From Oscillatoriales cyanobacterium RM2_1_1 (GTDB lineage: Bacteria; Cyanobacteriota; Cyanobacteriia; Cyanobacteriales; Microcoleaceae): a DNA stretch of 63,224 bases. Within the stretch, counting starts at the first letter, position 1, and each line of letters starts with the position of its first letter. Made by a program: the position numbers and the translations under genes. Shown piece by piece: positions 6,815-16,431 of the stretch. The stretch is taken from positions 1-63,224 of the forward strand of contig JAAURB010000018.1 of NCBI GenBank assembly GCA_012033335.1, written 5' to 3'. The notes beneath the pieces were generated by a model. It did not search any database. It was given only the letters and a program-made list of their open reading frames with translations, and was not told the DNA's origin.

Positions 6815-9748
6815 ATGTCATCTTCTCAACCCTCTCAACCGTCTCAGATGTTGAATTCATCATCCCTGCCCCAATTGACCTGGCATAGTTTGTCCTCGGC
6901 GGAAGTTTGCCAGGGGCTCCAGGTTGATCCGAATGGAGGATTGACCTCCGAACAAGTCAGCACCCGCCAGGATCATTACGGCATCAACGAGATTGAAATG
7001 AGTGCGGGTCGCCAGCCCCTGGAGATTTTGTGGGAACAATTTACCAATATCATGCTGGTGATGTTGATGGCCGTTGCAGTAATTTCGGCCATTCTGGACT
7101 TTCGCAGTGGCGCTTTCCCCAAGGATGCGATCGCGATTTTTGTAATTGTTTTGCTGAATGGATTTTTGGGGTTTTTTCAGGAAAGTCGAGCGGAGAAAGC
7201 CTTAGCGGCATTAAAACAATTGTCGGCCCCCCAGGTGCGGGTGCTGCGATCGCAGCAAATTCTAGAAATTGAGTCTCGGGATCTGGTTCCGGGGGACATC
7301 ATATTTCTGGAGGCTGGGGTGCAAATTCCTGCCGATGGTCGGTTGTTGGACAGTCAGAACTTGCAGATTCGAGAAGCCACCTTGACGGGAGAAGCGGCGG
7401 CAGTGACGAAGCAGGCTGGGGCGACCCTGGCCGTAGAGGTAGGGCTGGCGGATCGGATCAATATGGTATTTCAAGGAACTGAGGTTCTCCAGGGACGGGG
7501 GCAGGCTGTATTAACCGAAACCGCCATGAATACTGAGCTGGGACGGATTGCGGCCCTGTTGCAATCGGTAGAGTCGGAGCCAACCCCGTTGCAGCAGCGG
7601 ATGACTCAACTGGGAAACGTTCTGGTCAGCGGTTCTCTGACCCTGGTGGCGTTGGTGGTAGTTGGGGGACTCATCCGAACCGGAGGATTTCAATACCTGG
7701 AGGAACTCTTAGAAGTCTCCCTGAGTATGGCTGTGGCGGTGGTGCCGGAAGGATTACCAGCGGTTGTCACCGTCACCCTGGCCATTGGGACTCAACGGAT
7801 GGTCAAGCGTCATGCCCTGATTCGCAAGTTGCCAGCGGTAGAGACGTTGGGGTCAGTCACAACCATTTGTTCAGACAAAACCGGTACCTTGACCCAGAAT
7901 AAAATGGTAATTCGGCAGATCGCCACTGCCGATGGCCGATTCAGCGTTACGGGGGAAGGCTACGGCCCTTGGGGAGAAATTCAGCCCCTGGTTTCTGAGT
8001 CAGTTGCGAGGGAGTCATTAACGGCTGAATCGTCAACGAATGAATTATTGCAAACATTACATCCGCTTTTAATGGCCGGAACCCTGTGCAACGATGCTCA
8101 GTTGCAGTCTAACAATGATCAGTGGTCAGTCCTGGGAGACCCAACGGAGGGGGCATTTCTTTCCCTGGCGGGGAAAGTGGGAATTTTCAAACATACCTGG
8201 GAACAACAACTGCCTCGGGTGGCAGAGATTCCGTTTACCTCAGAGCGCAAGCGCATGAGTGTAGCTTGTCAGGTGCAGGATCCTGCCTCGAACCTGAAGC
8301 AATTACAATTGCCTGAGGCTGGCTTTTTGGGGTGGGCTAAAGGATCCCCCGAGTTGATTCTGGAGCGCTGCGATCGCCTGCAAATTCAGGGCCAGTCAGT
8401 CCATCTAGAGGCAACTTTTCGCCAACACATTCTGGAACACAATGATCAAATGGCAGCCCAGGGATTGCGCGTGATTGGACTGGCCTACAAGCCTCTGACT
8501 GAGAAGAGTCTGAAGTTCCAGGACAGGTCGGTAGGGGTAGATGGAACCTCAGATCAAACCTCAGATCAAACATTAGACCCAGCCCTAGAGTTAGAACAGC
8601 AGCTCGAACACAACCTGGTCTGGTTGGGCTTAGTGGGAATGCTGGATGCCCCACGCCCTGAGGTGAAAGAGGCGGTGAAGCGCTGTCGGGCTGCCGGGAT
8701 TCAGCCGATTATGATCACAGGGGATCATCAATTGACAGCCACGGCGATCGCCCATCAGCTTGGGATTGCTGCACCTGGAGACCCGGTATTGACTGGTCAG
8801 CAACTTCAGCAAATGAGCCCGGCTGATCTGGAGCAACAGGTAAAACAAGTCAGTATCTATGCCAGAGTGGCCCCGGAGCACAAATTACGAATTGTCCAGG
8901 CATTCCAGCGCCGGGGGGAATTTGTTGCCATGACCGGGGATGGGGTGAATGATGCCCCAGCCTTAAAGCAGGCCGATATTGGCATTGCCATGGGCATCAT
9001 GGGAACCGATGTCAGCAAGGAAGCCAGCGATATGATTTTGCTGGATGACAATTTTGCCACCATTGTGGCGGCAACGGAGGAAGGCCGGATCGTCTACGAT
9101 AATATTCGGCGGTTCGTGAAGTACATTCTGGGCAGCAATATTGGAGAAGTCATCACGATTGCCGCCGCGCCAATTTTGGGATTGGGGGGATCGCCCCTGA
9201 CCCCCTTACAAATTCTCTGGATGAATCTGGTTACCGATGGGTTACCAGCCCTGGCCCTGGCCATGGAGCCTGCTGAGCCTCAGGTGATGCAGCGACCTCC
9301 CTATAATCCCCGAGAGAGTATTTTTGCCCGAGGATTGGGGCTGTACATGGTTCGGATTGGGTTGATTTTCTCAATTCTGACGATTATTTTGATGGTGTTG
9401 GCCTACGGCGAGTCCCAAGCCACGGGCCATCCCGACCGGTGGAAAACCATGGTTTTCACCACCCTTTGCCTGGCCCAGATGGGCCATGCCTTGGCGGTGC
9501 GCTCCAGCACCAAGCTGACGATTCAGATGAATCCATTTTCAAATCCCTATCTACTCAGTGCTGTTACCCTGACCACAGTGTTGCAGCTGATGTTGATTTA
9601 TCTGCCGCCCTTGCGGGAGTTTTTTGGGACTCAAATCTTGAACATGAAAGAACTGGGGCTCTGTTTGGGGTTTAGTTCTCTGATATTTGTCTGGATCGAG
9701 TTAGAAAAGTTAATTAAGAAATGGGTACGGATGGGTCATAAGTCTTAA
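6815..9748 (+). CDS. P2A-type cation-transporting ATPase (calcium-ATPase-like)
   Basis: A 977-residue P-type ATPase. An N-terminal cation ATPase domain (about residues 25-90) leads to paired membrane segments ([19 protein letters not shown]), an actuator domain with TGEAA, the M4 motif [10 protein letters not shown], and the phosphorylation site SDKTGTLT with Asp354. The P-domain hinge [20 protein letters not shown] follows, then M5-M6 residues [11 protein letters not shown] and [13 protein letters not shown], which carry Asn/Asp side chains typical of Ca2+-transporting P2A pumps (PacL-like). It probably exports Ca2+ or a related divalent cation across the plasma or thylakoid membrane; substrate not provable here. 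The ATG follows ATCAAGGATGCCC, a usable ribosome site. Confidence 0.93.
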   Translation: MSSSQPSQPSQMLNSSSLPQLTWHSLSSAEVCQGLQVDPNGGLTSEQVSTRQDHYGINEIEMSAGRQPLEILWEQFTNIMLVMLMAVAVISAILDFRSGAFPKDAIAIFVIVLLNGFLGFFQESRAEKALAALKQLSAPQVRVLRSQQILEIESRDLVPGDIIFLEAGVQIPADGRLLDSQNLQIREATLTGEAAAVTKQAGATLAVEVGLADRINMVFQGTEVLQGRGQAVLTETAMNTELGRIAALLQSVESEPTPLQQRMTQLGNVLVSGSLTLVALVVVGGLIRTGGFQYLEELLEVSLSMAVAVVPEGLPAVVTVTLAIGTQRMVKRHALIRKLPAVETLGSVTTICSDKTGTLTQNKMVIRQIATADGRFSVTGEGYGPWGEIQPLVSESVARESLTAESSTNELLQTLHPLLMAGTLCNDAQLQSNNDQWSVLGDPTEGAFLSLAGKVGIFKHTWEQQLPRVAEIPFTSERKRMSVACQVQDPASNLKQLQLPEAGFLGWAKGSPELILERCDRLQIQGQSVHLEATFRQHILEHNDQMAAQGLRVIGLAYKPLTEKSLKFQDRSVGVDGTSDQTSDQTLDPALELEQQLEHNLVWLGLVGMLDAPRPEVKEAVKRCRAAGIQPIMITGDHQLTATAIAHQLGIAAPGDPVLTGQQLQQMSPADLEQQVKQVSIYARVAPEHKLRIVQAFQRRGEFVAMTGDGVNDAPALKQADIGIAMGIMGTDVSKEASDMILLDDNFATIVAATEEGRIVYDNIRRFVKYILGSNIGEVITIAAAPILGLGGSPLTPLQILWMNLVTDGLPALALAMEPAEPQVMQRPPYNPRESIFARGLGLYMVRIGLIFSILTIILMVLAYGESQATGHPDRWKTMVFTTLCLAQMGHALAVRSSTKLTIQMNPFSNPYLLSAVTLTTVLQLMLIYLPPLREFFGTQILNMKELGLCLGFSSLIFVWIELEKLIKKWVRMGHKS
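8547..8570 (+). repeat. 12-bp perfect tandem duplication inside the ATPase gene
   Basis: CCTCAGATCAAA occurs twice in tandem, giving the peptide TSDQTSDQT in a variable surface loop of the nucleotide-binding region (about residues 578-586). Being a multiple of three, it keeps the frame. Confidence 0.9.
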
Positions 9749-9755
9749 ACTAAAG

Positions 9756-9830
9756 AACATCTATCAAACAAGATGAAAATCTTGTAGTGCAGGTATCTTG
9801 TCTGTTGGAAAACAAGTGTCTCGGTTGTTC
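9756..9830 (+). repeat. Double-hairpin dispersed repeat, copy C
   Basis: ATCTATCAAACAAGATGAAA is followed by TAGTGCAGGTATCTTGTCTG and AACAAGTGTCTCGGTTGTT, matching in order the copy at 28127 (ATCTATCAGACCCGATGAAA...). It follows the ATPase stop codon by a few bases, so it would be transcribed into the 3' end of that mRNA. Confidence 0.75.
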
Positions 9831-9929
9831 TAGCTCTCCCGTCTTACGGTGAGACCGGGAATTCAGCTCAATTTGAAGTCAATCTCAAAGCCAATCACTT
9901 AACTGTTTACTTAATTTGGAGTTCAGGTC

Positions 9930-10754
9930 ATGACTGCAACAGCCGAAGAGAATATTCTCAATTCCTATGACGTGCTCAATCAACTGGTCTTAGATGCTCA
10001 AACCATCGAAGAGGTTGGCAAGGTCAGTTCGATTCAGCTCGATCCTCAGACCCATCAGGTTTTAGGGATTACTTGTAAGTCTGGATTGCTCGGTCGCAAG
10101 AAGCAATTCTTGCCCTGGTCACAAATTCAAACCTTTGGCAAAGATAGTGTTCTGGTGCAGTCCCAAACTTTAGAGGTGGAGCCACCGGAGAAAACCGCCA
10201 GTTTGATCGGGCATCAACTGTGGACTGATGCCGGGAACCAGGCAGGGAAAATTGTCGGCTACCGATTTGATCCTCAAACGGGTAGAATTGCAGTTTATTT
10301 GTTTGTTTCAAATGGTTGGCAGGGGATTACGGATGGAGTTTATCAATTTCCCACCAGCGCGATCGCTAGTATTGGCCCGAAGCGTTTGTTGGCAGCAGAC
10401 AGTGTGATCAAAGCATCTGAGCAACATGCCCCTGGAGTCACCCAAAAAATGGCTCAGGCTGCTGATTTTCTTAAGGAAGATTATAAGCAAACCCAGCAGG
10501 ATATGTCAGGTTTACTAAAAGGTGGTCAAAATTTAGCCGGTCAGGTGAAGCAGAAAGCCGGAGAAGTTGCTGAACAGGCCAAGCTAAAAGCCGAGGAATT
10601 GGGTGAACAGGCCAAAGTCAAGGCGGAGCAATTTCAGGAAAAAGCCGGAGAAGTTACTGAACAGGCCAAGCTAAAAGCCATCCAGCTTCCCGATGAAGCT
10701 GAAGCCATGGCTGACCAAGCTGAGCAAACAGGCTCTTTCGAATCGCAAGGTTAA
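9930..10754 (+). CDS. PRC-barrel protein with LEA-like amphipathic repeat tail
   Basis: A 274-residue protein. Residues about 12-85 and 90-155 look like two PRC-barrel domains (VGKVSSIQLDPQTHQVLGI; AGKIVGYRFDPQTGRIAVYL). Residues about 170-260 form a long helix of Lys/Glu/Ala/Gln repeats such as KAGEVAEQAKLKAEELGEQA, reminiscent of LEA or apolipoprotein-type stress proteins. PRC-barrels often bind membranes or ribosomal and photosynthetic partners; here a stress or membrane-associated role is only inferred. The gene is monocistronic, with a repeat upstream. The DNA of the tail holds a 39-base near-identical direct repeat. Confidence 0.85.
   Translation: MTATAEENILNSYDVLNQLVLDAQTIEEVGKVSSIQLDPQTHQVLGITCKSGLLGRKKQFLPWSQIQTFGKDSVLVQSQTLEVEPPEKTASLIGHQLWTDAGNQAGKIVGYRFDPQTGRIAVYLFVSNGWQGITDGVYQFPTSAIASIGPKRLLAADSVIKASEQHAPGVTQKMAQAADFLKEDYKQTQQDMSGLLKGGQNLAGQVKQKAGEVAEQAKLKAEELGEQAKVKAEQFQEKAGEVTEQAKLKAIQLPDEAEAMADQAEQTGSFESQG
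10554..10679 (+). repeat. 39-base direct repeat inside the PRC-barrel gene tail
   Basis: Bases 10554-10592 and 10641-10679 are identical except for one G/A difference (GTTGCTG versus GTTACTG). The near identity at DNA level, not just protein level, suggests a recent internal duplication of one LEA-like unit. Confidence 0.9.
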
Positions 10755-10847
10755 GAGAGAACCACAAAATACATTCAAGACGGAATCTTGCGATGGATAT
10801 CCGGTTGTGCCTCAGTAAAACATGGGGTAAAGGGCTGGTGGTCATCC

Positions 10848-10964
10848 AGCCCGTTGCACGGCAGTATCTTGACAGGAGATAATGGCGCAGGCATTGGGGC
10901 CAGCCATCAAACGGGATGGACGGGGTTAGTGGCCCAACTCATTCAATATTGTGGTATTGAATGA
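10848..10964 (+). pseudogene. C-terminal fragment of a glycosyl hydrolase (GH63/MGH1-like)
   Basis: An open stretch with no start codon of its own reads [20 protein letters not shown] followed by [13 protein letters not shown] and a stop at 10962-10964. The pattern [15 protein letters not shown] is how GH63-like glucosidases and mannosyl/glucosylglycerate hydrolases end. Everything upstream of about 10848 in this frame lacks similarity, so only the tail of the gene remains. Family placement is from memory of this terminal motif. Confidence 0.55.
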
Positions 10965-11090
10965 AGTACAACATGAAAGAGAGACCAGCAGAGTCTAAGG
11001 GGTGGTACTGTCGAGCTTACCCCTTGGAGAAAATGCTAATTTACGACGCTAATTGACCAGGGCTGATTGGCGAATATTATTATAATGAGG

Positions 11091-11208
11091 TAAGTAGGTA
11101 ATTGTCATTAATTGTTAAGTGGAAGGGAATCTGGGGCTTCACCCCAGGAAGGGGTAGTGCCCCCTTCACCCCCACATCAATTTTCTGATTAATTGCGTCA
11201 AGCTACTG
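11091..11208 (+). repeat. MITE-like element, copy 1
   Basis: Begins TAAGTAGGTAATTGTCATTA and ends AATTGCGTCAAGCTACTGA. Read from both ends it shows the inverted termini AGTAG...CTACT next to TA. The interior has GGGGCTTCACCCC and a GGGGTAGTGCCCCC hairpin. Two more copies are at 39287 and 55801. It has no open frame, as expected of a non-autonomous element. Confidence 0.8.
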
Positions 11209-11242
11209 AATCAATGGTGATTGAATAGATCTCGGGGGCGAT

Positions 11243-11827
11243 ATGGCAATTTTGCAATTGGAAGATGGGACAATTTATACTCACGCTGAGGATATTATGC
11301 CTCGATTGGCTGCACTCAACGTTAATCTTCAGGAGTGGCCGATTGAAAATAATGCCCAGCTTTGCGCCCTAATTGACCAGGAAACCTTAACAGAATTAGA
11401 AAAGCAGCAAGTTCTCGAGGGGCTAGACTTTTACTTTCAGCAGTTGCAGCAATCTGCTGGTTATGAAGCCAGAGATCTGATTGTCTTGCATCCTGAGCTG
11501 CCTGATCTGCGTATCATACTCAATAAATTTGAGCAATGCCATACCCATGCAGACGATGAAGTTCGTTACATCATTGATGGGGAGGGAATATTTGGATTTG
11601 TTTGTCCGGATGGTTCCCAGATCGAACTCACGGTTCAACCCGAAGAGTACATCAATGTGCCCGCAGGAACAGAGCATTGGTTTCATTTGACCGAAGCCAA
11701 GCGAGTCAAAGCCATTCGCTATTTTACCTCAACGGCAGGTTGGACTCCCGAGTACACCGGAAGTCCAGTTCGGTTTTCTATGGTTTCTGATTCCTCATTT
11801 ATGACAAACCTGGTTAACCTTGCATAA
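11243..11827 (+). CDS. mtnD: Acireductone dioxygenase (ARD), cupin
   Basis: A 194-residue cupin with the ARD metal site: His100, His102 and Glu106 in HTHADDEVRYIIDGEG, and His145 in PAGTEHWFHL. ARD oxidises 1,2-dihydroxy-3-keto-5-methylthiopentene in the methionine salvage pathway, with product choice depending on Fe or Ni. Length fits the family (about 180-195). The other salvage genes are not in this window, so the gene is isolated from its pathway. The ATG at 11243 follows GGGGGCGAT. A MITE-like element ends 34 bases upstream and may sit within its promoter region. Confidence 0.9.
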   Translation: MAILQLEDGTIYTHAEDIMPRLAALNVNLQEWPIENNAQLCALIDQETLTELEKQQVLEGLDFYFQQLQQSAGYEARDLIVLHPELPDLRIILNKFEQCHTHADDEVRYIIDGEGIFGFVCPDGSQIELTVQPEEYINVPAGTEHWFHLTEAKRVKAIRYFTSTAGWTPEYTGSPVRFSMVSDSSFMTNLVNLA

Positions 11828-11990
11828 TCGCGCACAATTTCGCTATGATTATTATATCTGAACAAATCTTCATGCTACGGGCGGAGTTGATTAACTCAGG
11901 TCTCGTCTTTTTTGGCCCCTGATTCTCAGGTTTTGAGAATAGTTTGGGTTTCAGCATGGAGAATGTAACTTTACCAAGGAGTTGCGTTGC

Positions 11991-12128
11991 ATGGGGTACA
12001 TTGAGAAGGTACTGGAAAAGTTAAGAGAGTGGGCAGAACGGTTGATTGAATCTCTTTTGGGCCCGCAGGGTAATCCTGAACCCGAACCGATCCCAGTCCC
12101 AGTTGAAGATTTTCAACGCCGTCGCTGA
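11991..12128 (+). CDS. Conserved 45-residue microprotein upstream of aroQ
   Basis: A short frame of 45 codons plus stop, starting at an ATG nine bases after a strong AAGGAG site (11976-11981). The peptide begins MGYIEKVLEKLREWAERLIE, an amphipathic helix, then a Leu-Leu-Gly-Pro turn and a Glu/Pro tail (PEPEPIPVPVEDF) ending in RRR. I recall similar helix-plus-PEPEP microproteins in other cyanobacteria, but no function is known. It ends 20 bases before aroQ and may share its transcript. Candidate roles are membrane-surface binding or a small subunit; both are speculation. Confidence 0.75.
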   Translation: MGYIEKVLEKLREWAERLIESLLGPQGNPEPEPIPVPVEDFQRRR

Positions 12129-12148
12129 TGTACAGGATTTAATCTTCC

Positions 12149-12595
12149 TTGGCAAGTAAGCTAAGTATTCTGGTTTTACATGGCCCAAACCTGAACTTAT
12201 TGGGTACGAGGGAACCTGATGTTTATGGCAAGCTTACCCTGGATGATATCAATCAGATGTTAAAAGTCGATGCTACTGCCTTTGGAGTAGAGGTTCTAAT
12301 TGAGCAATCTAACCATGAAGGTGCATTAGTTGACTTGATCCAGCAGGCGATTGGACGATTTCAGGGCATTGTGATTAATCCAGGGGCATTGACTCATACC
12401 AGCGTTGCCATTCGGGATGCGATCGCCGCAGTTAGCATTCCAACCGTTGAGGTACATTTGAGTAATATTTATGCCAGGGAAATCTTTCGTCATCATTCCT
12501 TTATTGCTCCAGTAGCCGTTGGTCAAATTAGTGGGTTTGGGGTAGATAGTTATCGCTTGGGGCTACGAGCATTAGTCTATTTTCTAGGTGCGTGA
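12149..12595 (+). CDS. aroQ: Type II 3-dehydroquinate dehydratase
   Basis: A 148-residue type II dehydroquinase, third step of the shikimate pathway, acting as a cytoplasmic dodecamer in the family. All active-site blocks are present: [18 protein letters not shown] with the catalytic Tyr, [33 protein letters not shown] and [19 protein letters not shown]. The best start is TTG at 12149, since no in-frame ATG or GTG precedes the conserved N-terminus; AGGA at 12133 is a weak ribosome site. It follows the microprotein gene by 20 bases. Confidence 0.95.
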   Translation: MASKLSILVLHGPNLNLLGTREPDVYGKLTLDDINQMLKVDATAFGVEVLIEQSNHEGALVDLIQQAIGRFQGIVINPGALTHTSVAIRDAIAAVSIPTVEVHLSNIYAREIFRHHSFIAPVAVGQISGFGVDSYRLGLRALVYFLGA

Positions 12596-12655
12596 GAGGA
12601 TTTTAGTCTTTGGTGCAGGGATTTTTGCCTCAGCCAGCCTTAGGAGGTTAGTGAT

Positions 12656-13792
12656 GTGCGAGTAATTTTTAGTCGGTTTCAAGGGGCTTTGTTAGGAGGG
12701 TTTGTTGCTAGGGATTTGAAGGATAGGGGCTCAAATCTGAAGGTCTCTACCCTTAGGATTCAGAGCTCTAATGAATCTATCCTGGAGAATTTACTCAGGG
12801 TAATTCAGTTCTGTGTCGATTCCCAGTCGTTTCAAGAGCTAGACTGGAATCAGCTCAGGTTTAAGGAGATATTACCTCAGGGACTCGAAGGTGATCTCAG
12901 GAGCTTTCCTCGGGTCATTGATAGGGCGATCGCCTTGACCCCCTTAGCCTTGTTGCTTCAGGATAATCCAGCTCTACTTGATCAGCAGATTGAGAAAATC
13001 GCTCGAATCTGGTGGCCTCAGACTTCAGCCCCAAACCACCTGGAGAGCTTGCAGATAGTTTTGAAAGCCATTGCCCTGATTTGTCAAGGGACTGACCGAG
13101 GATATTGCAGGCCGAGCCGATTCATGCCAACGGTTCTCGACTATTTAGCCGCTGATTCTATTCTGGGAATTCAGTGTGGTCAGGTTCAGGCTTTGATTGA
13201 GCAACGGGCAGGGCTAGAAACGGCAATTGAAACCTTGAGTCAACCCCTACTGGGCTGTAAGGATCCGGCTATCGAATCGGTTTACCAAGATAGCCTAGGG
13301 ATTGCCCTGGCGCTTTTTTACTTTCTAGATACCCCAGAAGATTTCTCTCTGACTGTACTCCGAAGCCTACGGGCAGGGACTCTAGCCCCGGCTAGCTGCA
13401 TCCTCAGTAGTATTTTTTCAGGGGCGTACAATGGCTTGGAGAATATTCCGGTGGGATGGCGCTCAAGATCAAGACAATTTAGTAGAGTCAAACTAGGGTT
13501 GCAGGGGAGTCAGCCATTCTCAAAAAGTATCAAGCCACTTTCAGCCCAATCAAAACCACTAGCAAAATTGTCCTCAAAACCAATTGAATCAGGAGTCTTT
13601 TTAGGATCTGAATCAGGGTCTGAAGCGGAAGTTCTTCACCTGGGAAGTCAGCTCTTTGCCCTCTGGTCAGGAATTTACCAGGGGAGTTTACCATACACCC
13701 AAACCAACTCGGCTGCAACTGTGACATCTTCTCGGCTGACTCGATCAGCAGGTTCGTTGAGTAGCATCTTGCCTCAGGCTCACCTAAAATGA
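12656..13792 (+). CDS. ADP-ribosylglycohydrolase-fold protein, divergent
   Basis: A 378-residue protein starting at GTG 12656, seven bases after a strong AGGAGG. The opening FQGALLGGFVA and the block ESVYQDSLGIALALFYFLDT followed by ASCILSSIFSGAYNGLENIP and VGWR (about residues 215-265) match the helical ADP-ribosylglycohydrolase (DraG/ARH) fold. The usual metal-binding acidic motifs (such as GDAxG near the N-terminus) are not visible, so catalysis is doubtful. The last 110 residues are Ser/Lys-rich and low in complexity. It lies directly upstream of the 7TM-HD gene, with a 45-base gap, suggesting co-transcription. Confidence 0.65.
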   Translation: MRVIFSRFQGALLGGFVARDLKDRGSNLKVSTLRIQSSNESILENLLRVIQFCVDSQSFQELDWNQLRFKEILPQGLEGDLRSFPRVIDRAIALTPLALLLQDNPALLDQQIEKIARIWWPQTSAPNHLESLQIVLKAIALICQGTDRGYCRPSRFMPTVLDYLAADSILGIQCGQVQALIEQRAGLETAIETLSQPLLGCKDPAIESVYQDSLGIALALFYFLDTPEDFSLTVLRSLRAGTLAPASCILSSIFSGAYNGLENIPVGWRSRSRQFSRVKLGLQGSQPFSKSIKPLSAQSKPLAKLSSKPIESGVFLGSESGSEAEVLHLGSQLFALWSGIYQGSLPYTQTNSAATVTSSRLTRSAGSLSSILPQAHLK

Positions 13793-13837
13793 CCTTGGAA
13801 GAGCTGCTACCTATTTCAATCTTGTCTATTAACCTAG

Positions 13838-16369
13838 ATGCACACAATCCAATCCATCACACGACAGGTTGAACGGCTTTGCAATCGCAATCAGACTTCG
13901 AATTTACGAAGGGTAAATCGCGATTCAGTTTCACCCCAGGTTCTCAGAGCAAATGTGCTAAAACCTGACTCTTCCTCAGGAGCCGTAGATCCGGCTGTAC
14001 TTTCAAGCAAACTTTTGACTCGTTCTCGCCATTCCCGCTTGCAAAAGTTTGGCTCGCCTTTATTGTGGATTCTGGCGATCGCGTCTCTGACCAGTGTTAT
14101 GGGAGTCCGGTTCTACAATCAACCCAAGCTAGCAGTAGGTCGAGAAGCCATCCAAACCCTCTATGCCCCTGCGGATGCCATTGTCCTGGATGCTAAAACA
14201 ACTGAAGAAAAGCGCAAGGAAGCCCTATATGGGGTAGTTCCTGTGCTGGTGATTAACTCTAATTTAAATCAGGAAATCACCGGTCAGATTCAAACAACCC
14301 TACGTCGGGGGGAGACAGTGCGAGTTACAGCCGCTCCTTTTCCTTTCGTAGATCGTGGAGTGTTATCAACCGACGTTCAGAACCTGTTGCGCCAGATGCC
14401 AGAACGGTACTGGCAGGAATTGATCGATAGTCTTCAAAGTGCTACAGATCTGACGCGAATTCAGTTGGATTTCCGGCTATTTGATCCGTTGGCTGAGGGA
14501 CAATCTGCCCTGAACACTACAACCCTGATTACCCCTGAAACCTTCAAAAAAGCGGTAAAGCAACTTTATCTCTATCAGCAAGGCTCCACTGTAGATGAGT
14601 TTGAGGTGCTAATTGCACAGATTAGCGCTGCCCGGCGACGCTACGCTAAAGCCCTAGCCATGATGTCTAAACAATTTCCATCAGAACCGGAACATCAAGT
14701 TTACGATCTTGCCTTGCTAGAATGGCCTGAAAAGACCTGGATTCAAACCAAAATTGGAATTGAGCAGGTGAGTCGGCAAATGTTGAGCCAAGGCATTGCT
14801 CCGGGGCTTCCGGATCAAATCCTACAGGAGGCAGTTCGAGTCAATGTCGAAGCCCTTGTGCCACCTGAAACCCAGGATTTTGCCGTAGAGTTTCTTAGCC
14901 AAATTTTAGTAACAAACCTGATTGAAGACCGGGAGGCGACCCGTAAGCGGGCTGAATTAGCGGCTCAGGAGGTTCAGCCTGTGTATGCCCGAGTTGAGCG
15001 GGGGGAAGCTATTGTTCAACAGGGAGAAGAGATTACGCAGCGGGAATTTGTGTTGCTCGATCACTTTGAACGCAGTGAGCGCAGCGTTAATTGGCGAGGG
15101 GTGTTTAGATTTGTCGGTCTGATCACAATTGCGGTGGTTGTAGTGGTTGTGTTGAGTCGTCGGGTGCGTCCTAACCTGCGCCGACGAGACTATCTGCTGA
15201 TTCTGCTGATGACTCTGAGTACTCCTGTGTTGATTTTACTGCAGGTTCCCTCCACGGATCTATCGGCGGTGGGGTTACTGATCGGCAGTTTTTATGGATC
15301 AACTATCGGGGTAACGGTGGTAATGCTGTTGACCGCCCTGCTTCCGGTGGGCTTAGAAGTTGAAATGGTTCCCCTACTCGCTAGCGCGGCGGGAGGAATT
15401 CTGGGAAGCTTGCTCTCTGGGCAGTTGCGATCGCGGGAAGAATTGGCACTGCTGGGCGGAGCCGTAGGTCTGGCCCAGGGAACGGTTTATCTGATCATCA
15501 CGTTAATTTTAAGCGCCACCGCTGGATCAATTTGGTACGTCGTTCTGGGAACAGTGGTACTCAAGATTCTTGAGGGTCTGGCTTGGAGTATTGTGGCATT
15601 AGGGGTGAGCCCCTATTTGGAGCATTTGTTTGACCTGATTACCCCGATCCGTCTGGCTGAACTGGCCAATCCTAATCGCCCTTTACTGAAACGATTGGCT
15701 ACGGAGGCTCCCGGCACCTTTCAGCATACGATGTTTGTGGCGACTCTGGCGGAAGCTGCCGCTCAGGCCCTGGGTTGCAATGTAGAACTGGTGAGAACCG
15801 GAACTTTGTACCATGATATCGGCAAAATGCACGATCCCCTGGGCTTTATTGAGAATCAGATGGGAGGGCCGAATAAGCATGATGAAATCAATGACCCCTG
15901 GAAAAGCGCTGAAATTATTAAAAAGCACGTCCATGAGGGATTAGCCATGGCTCGTCGCTGCCGCTTGCCCCGAGCCATTCAGGCTTTTATTCCTGAGCAT
16001 CAGGGCGAGATGTTAATTGCATATTTTTATTACCAGGCTCAGCAACAGGCCAAAGAAGACCCCGATCTGGTTTTGCAGGAAGCTGATTTTCGTTATGATG
16101 GCCCGATCCCTCAATCACGAGAAACTGGCATTGTGATGCTGGCGGACTCCTGTGAAGCCGCCCTGCGATCGCTCAAAGAGGCCACCCATGACGAGGCCCT
16201 GCGGATGGTCAATAAGATTTTACGGGCCCGCTGGCAGGACAATCAATTGATTGATTCTGGGCTAACTCGAGAGGATATGGTCAAGATTGGGGAGGTGTTT
16301 GTCCGGGTTTGGGAGCAGGTGAATCATAAACGGATTGCCTATCCTAAGGGGGTACTTTGTCCTCGGTAG
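13838..16369 (+). CDS. 7TM-HD phosphodiesterase (PgpH/YqfF-like, c-di-AMP)
   Basis: An 843-residue membrane protein of the 7TMR-HD family. It has a short N-terminal basic region, one membrane segment (LLWILAIASLTSVMGV), an extracellular 7TMR-HDED domain (about residues 90-415), seven membrane helices (about 425-595) and a cytoplasmic HD domain. HD ligands are visible: His630 in FQHTMF, then His659-Asp660 in LYHDIGK and KHVHEGLAMAR further on. Homologues degrade c-di-AMP to pApA. Length matches the family (700-850). Probably transcribed with the ADP-ribosylglycohydrolase-like gene. The first about 60 residues are poorly conserved, so the exact start is less certain. Confidence 0.92.
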   Translation: MHTIQSITRQVERLCNRNQTSNLRRVNRDSVSPQVLRANVLKPDSSSGAVDPAVLSSKLLTRSRHSRLQKFGSPLLWILAIASLTSVMGVRFYNQPKLAVGREAIQTLYAPADAIVLDAKTTEEKRKEALYGVVPVLVINSNLNQEITGQIQTTLRRGETVRVTAAPFPFVDRGVLSTDVQNLLRQMPERYWQELIDSLQSATDLTRIQLDFRLFDPLAEGQSALNTTTLITPETFKKAVKQLYLYQQGSTVDEFEVLIAQISAARRRYAKALAMMSKQFPSEPEHQVYDLALLEWPEKTWIQTKIGIEQVSRQMLSQGIAPGLPDQILQEAVRVNVEALVPPETQDFAVEFLSQILVTNLIEDREATRKRAELAAQEVQPVYARVERGEAIVQQGEEITQREFVLLDHFERSERSVNWRGVFRFVGLITIAVVVVVVLSRRVRPNLRRRDYLLILLMTLSTPVLILLQVPSTDLSAVGLLIGSFYGSTIGVTVVMLLTALLPVGLEVEMVPLLASAAGGILGSLLSGQLRSREELALLGGAVGLAQGTVYLIITLILSATAGSIWYVVLGTVVLKILEGLAWSIVALGVSPYLEHLFDLITPIRLAELANPNRPLLKRLATEAPGTFQHTMFVATLAEAAAQALGCNVELVRTGTLYHDIGKMHDPLGFIENQMGGPNKHDEINDPWKSAEIIKKHVHEGLAMARRCRLPRAIQAFIPEHQGEMLIAYFYYQAQQQAKEDPDLVLQEADFRYDGPIPQSRETGIVMLADSCEAALRSLKEATHDEALRMVNKILRARWQDNQLIDSGLTREDMVKIGEVFVRVWEQVNHKRIAYPKGVLCPR

Positions 16370-16431
16370 ACCAACAGGAAGCAGACAACGTCGAACAGCT
16401 CTGATCAACATTCCAGGGATAGGTTAAGGTT

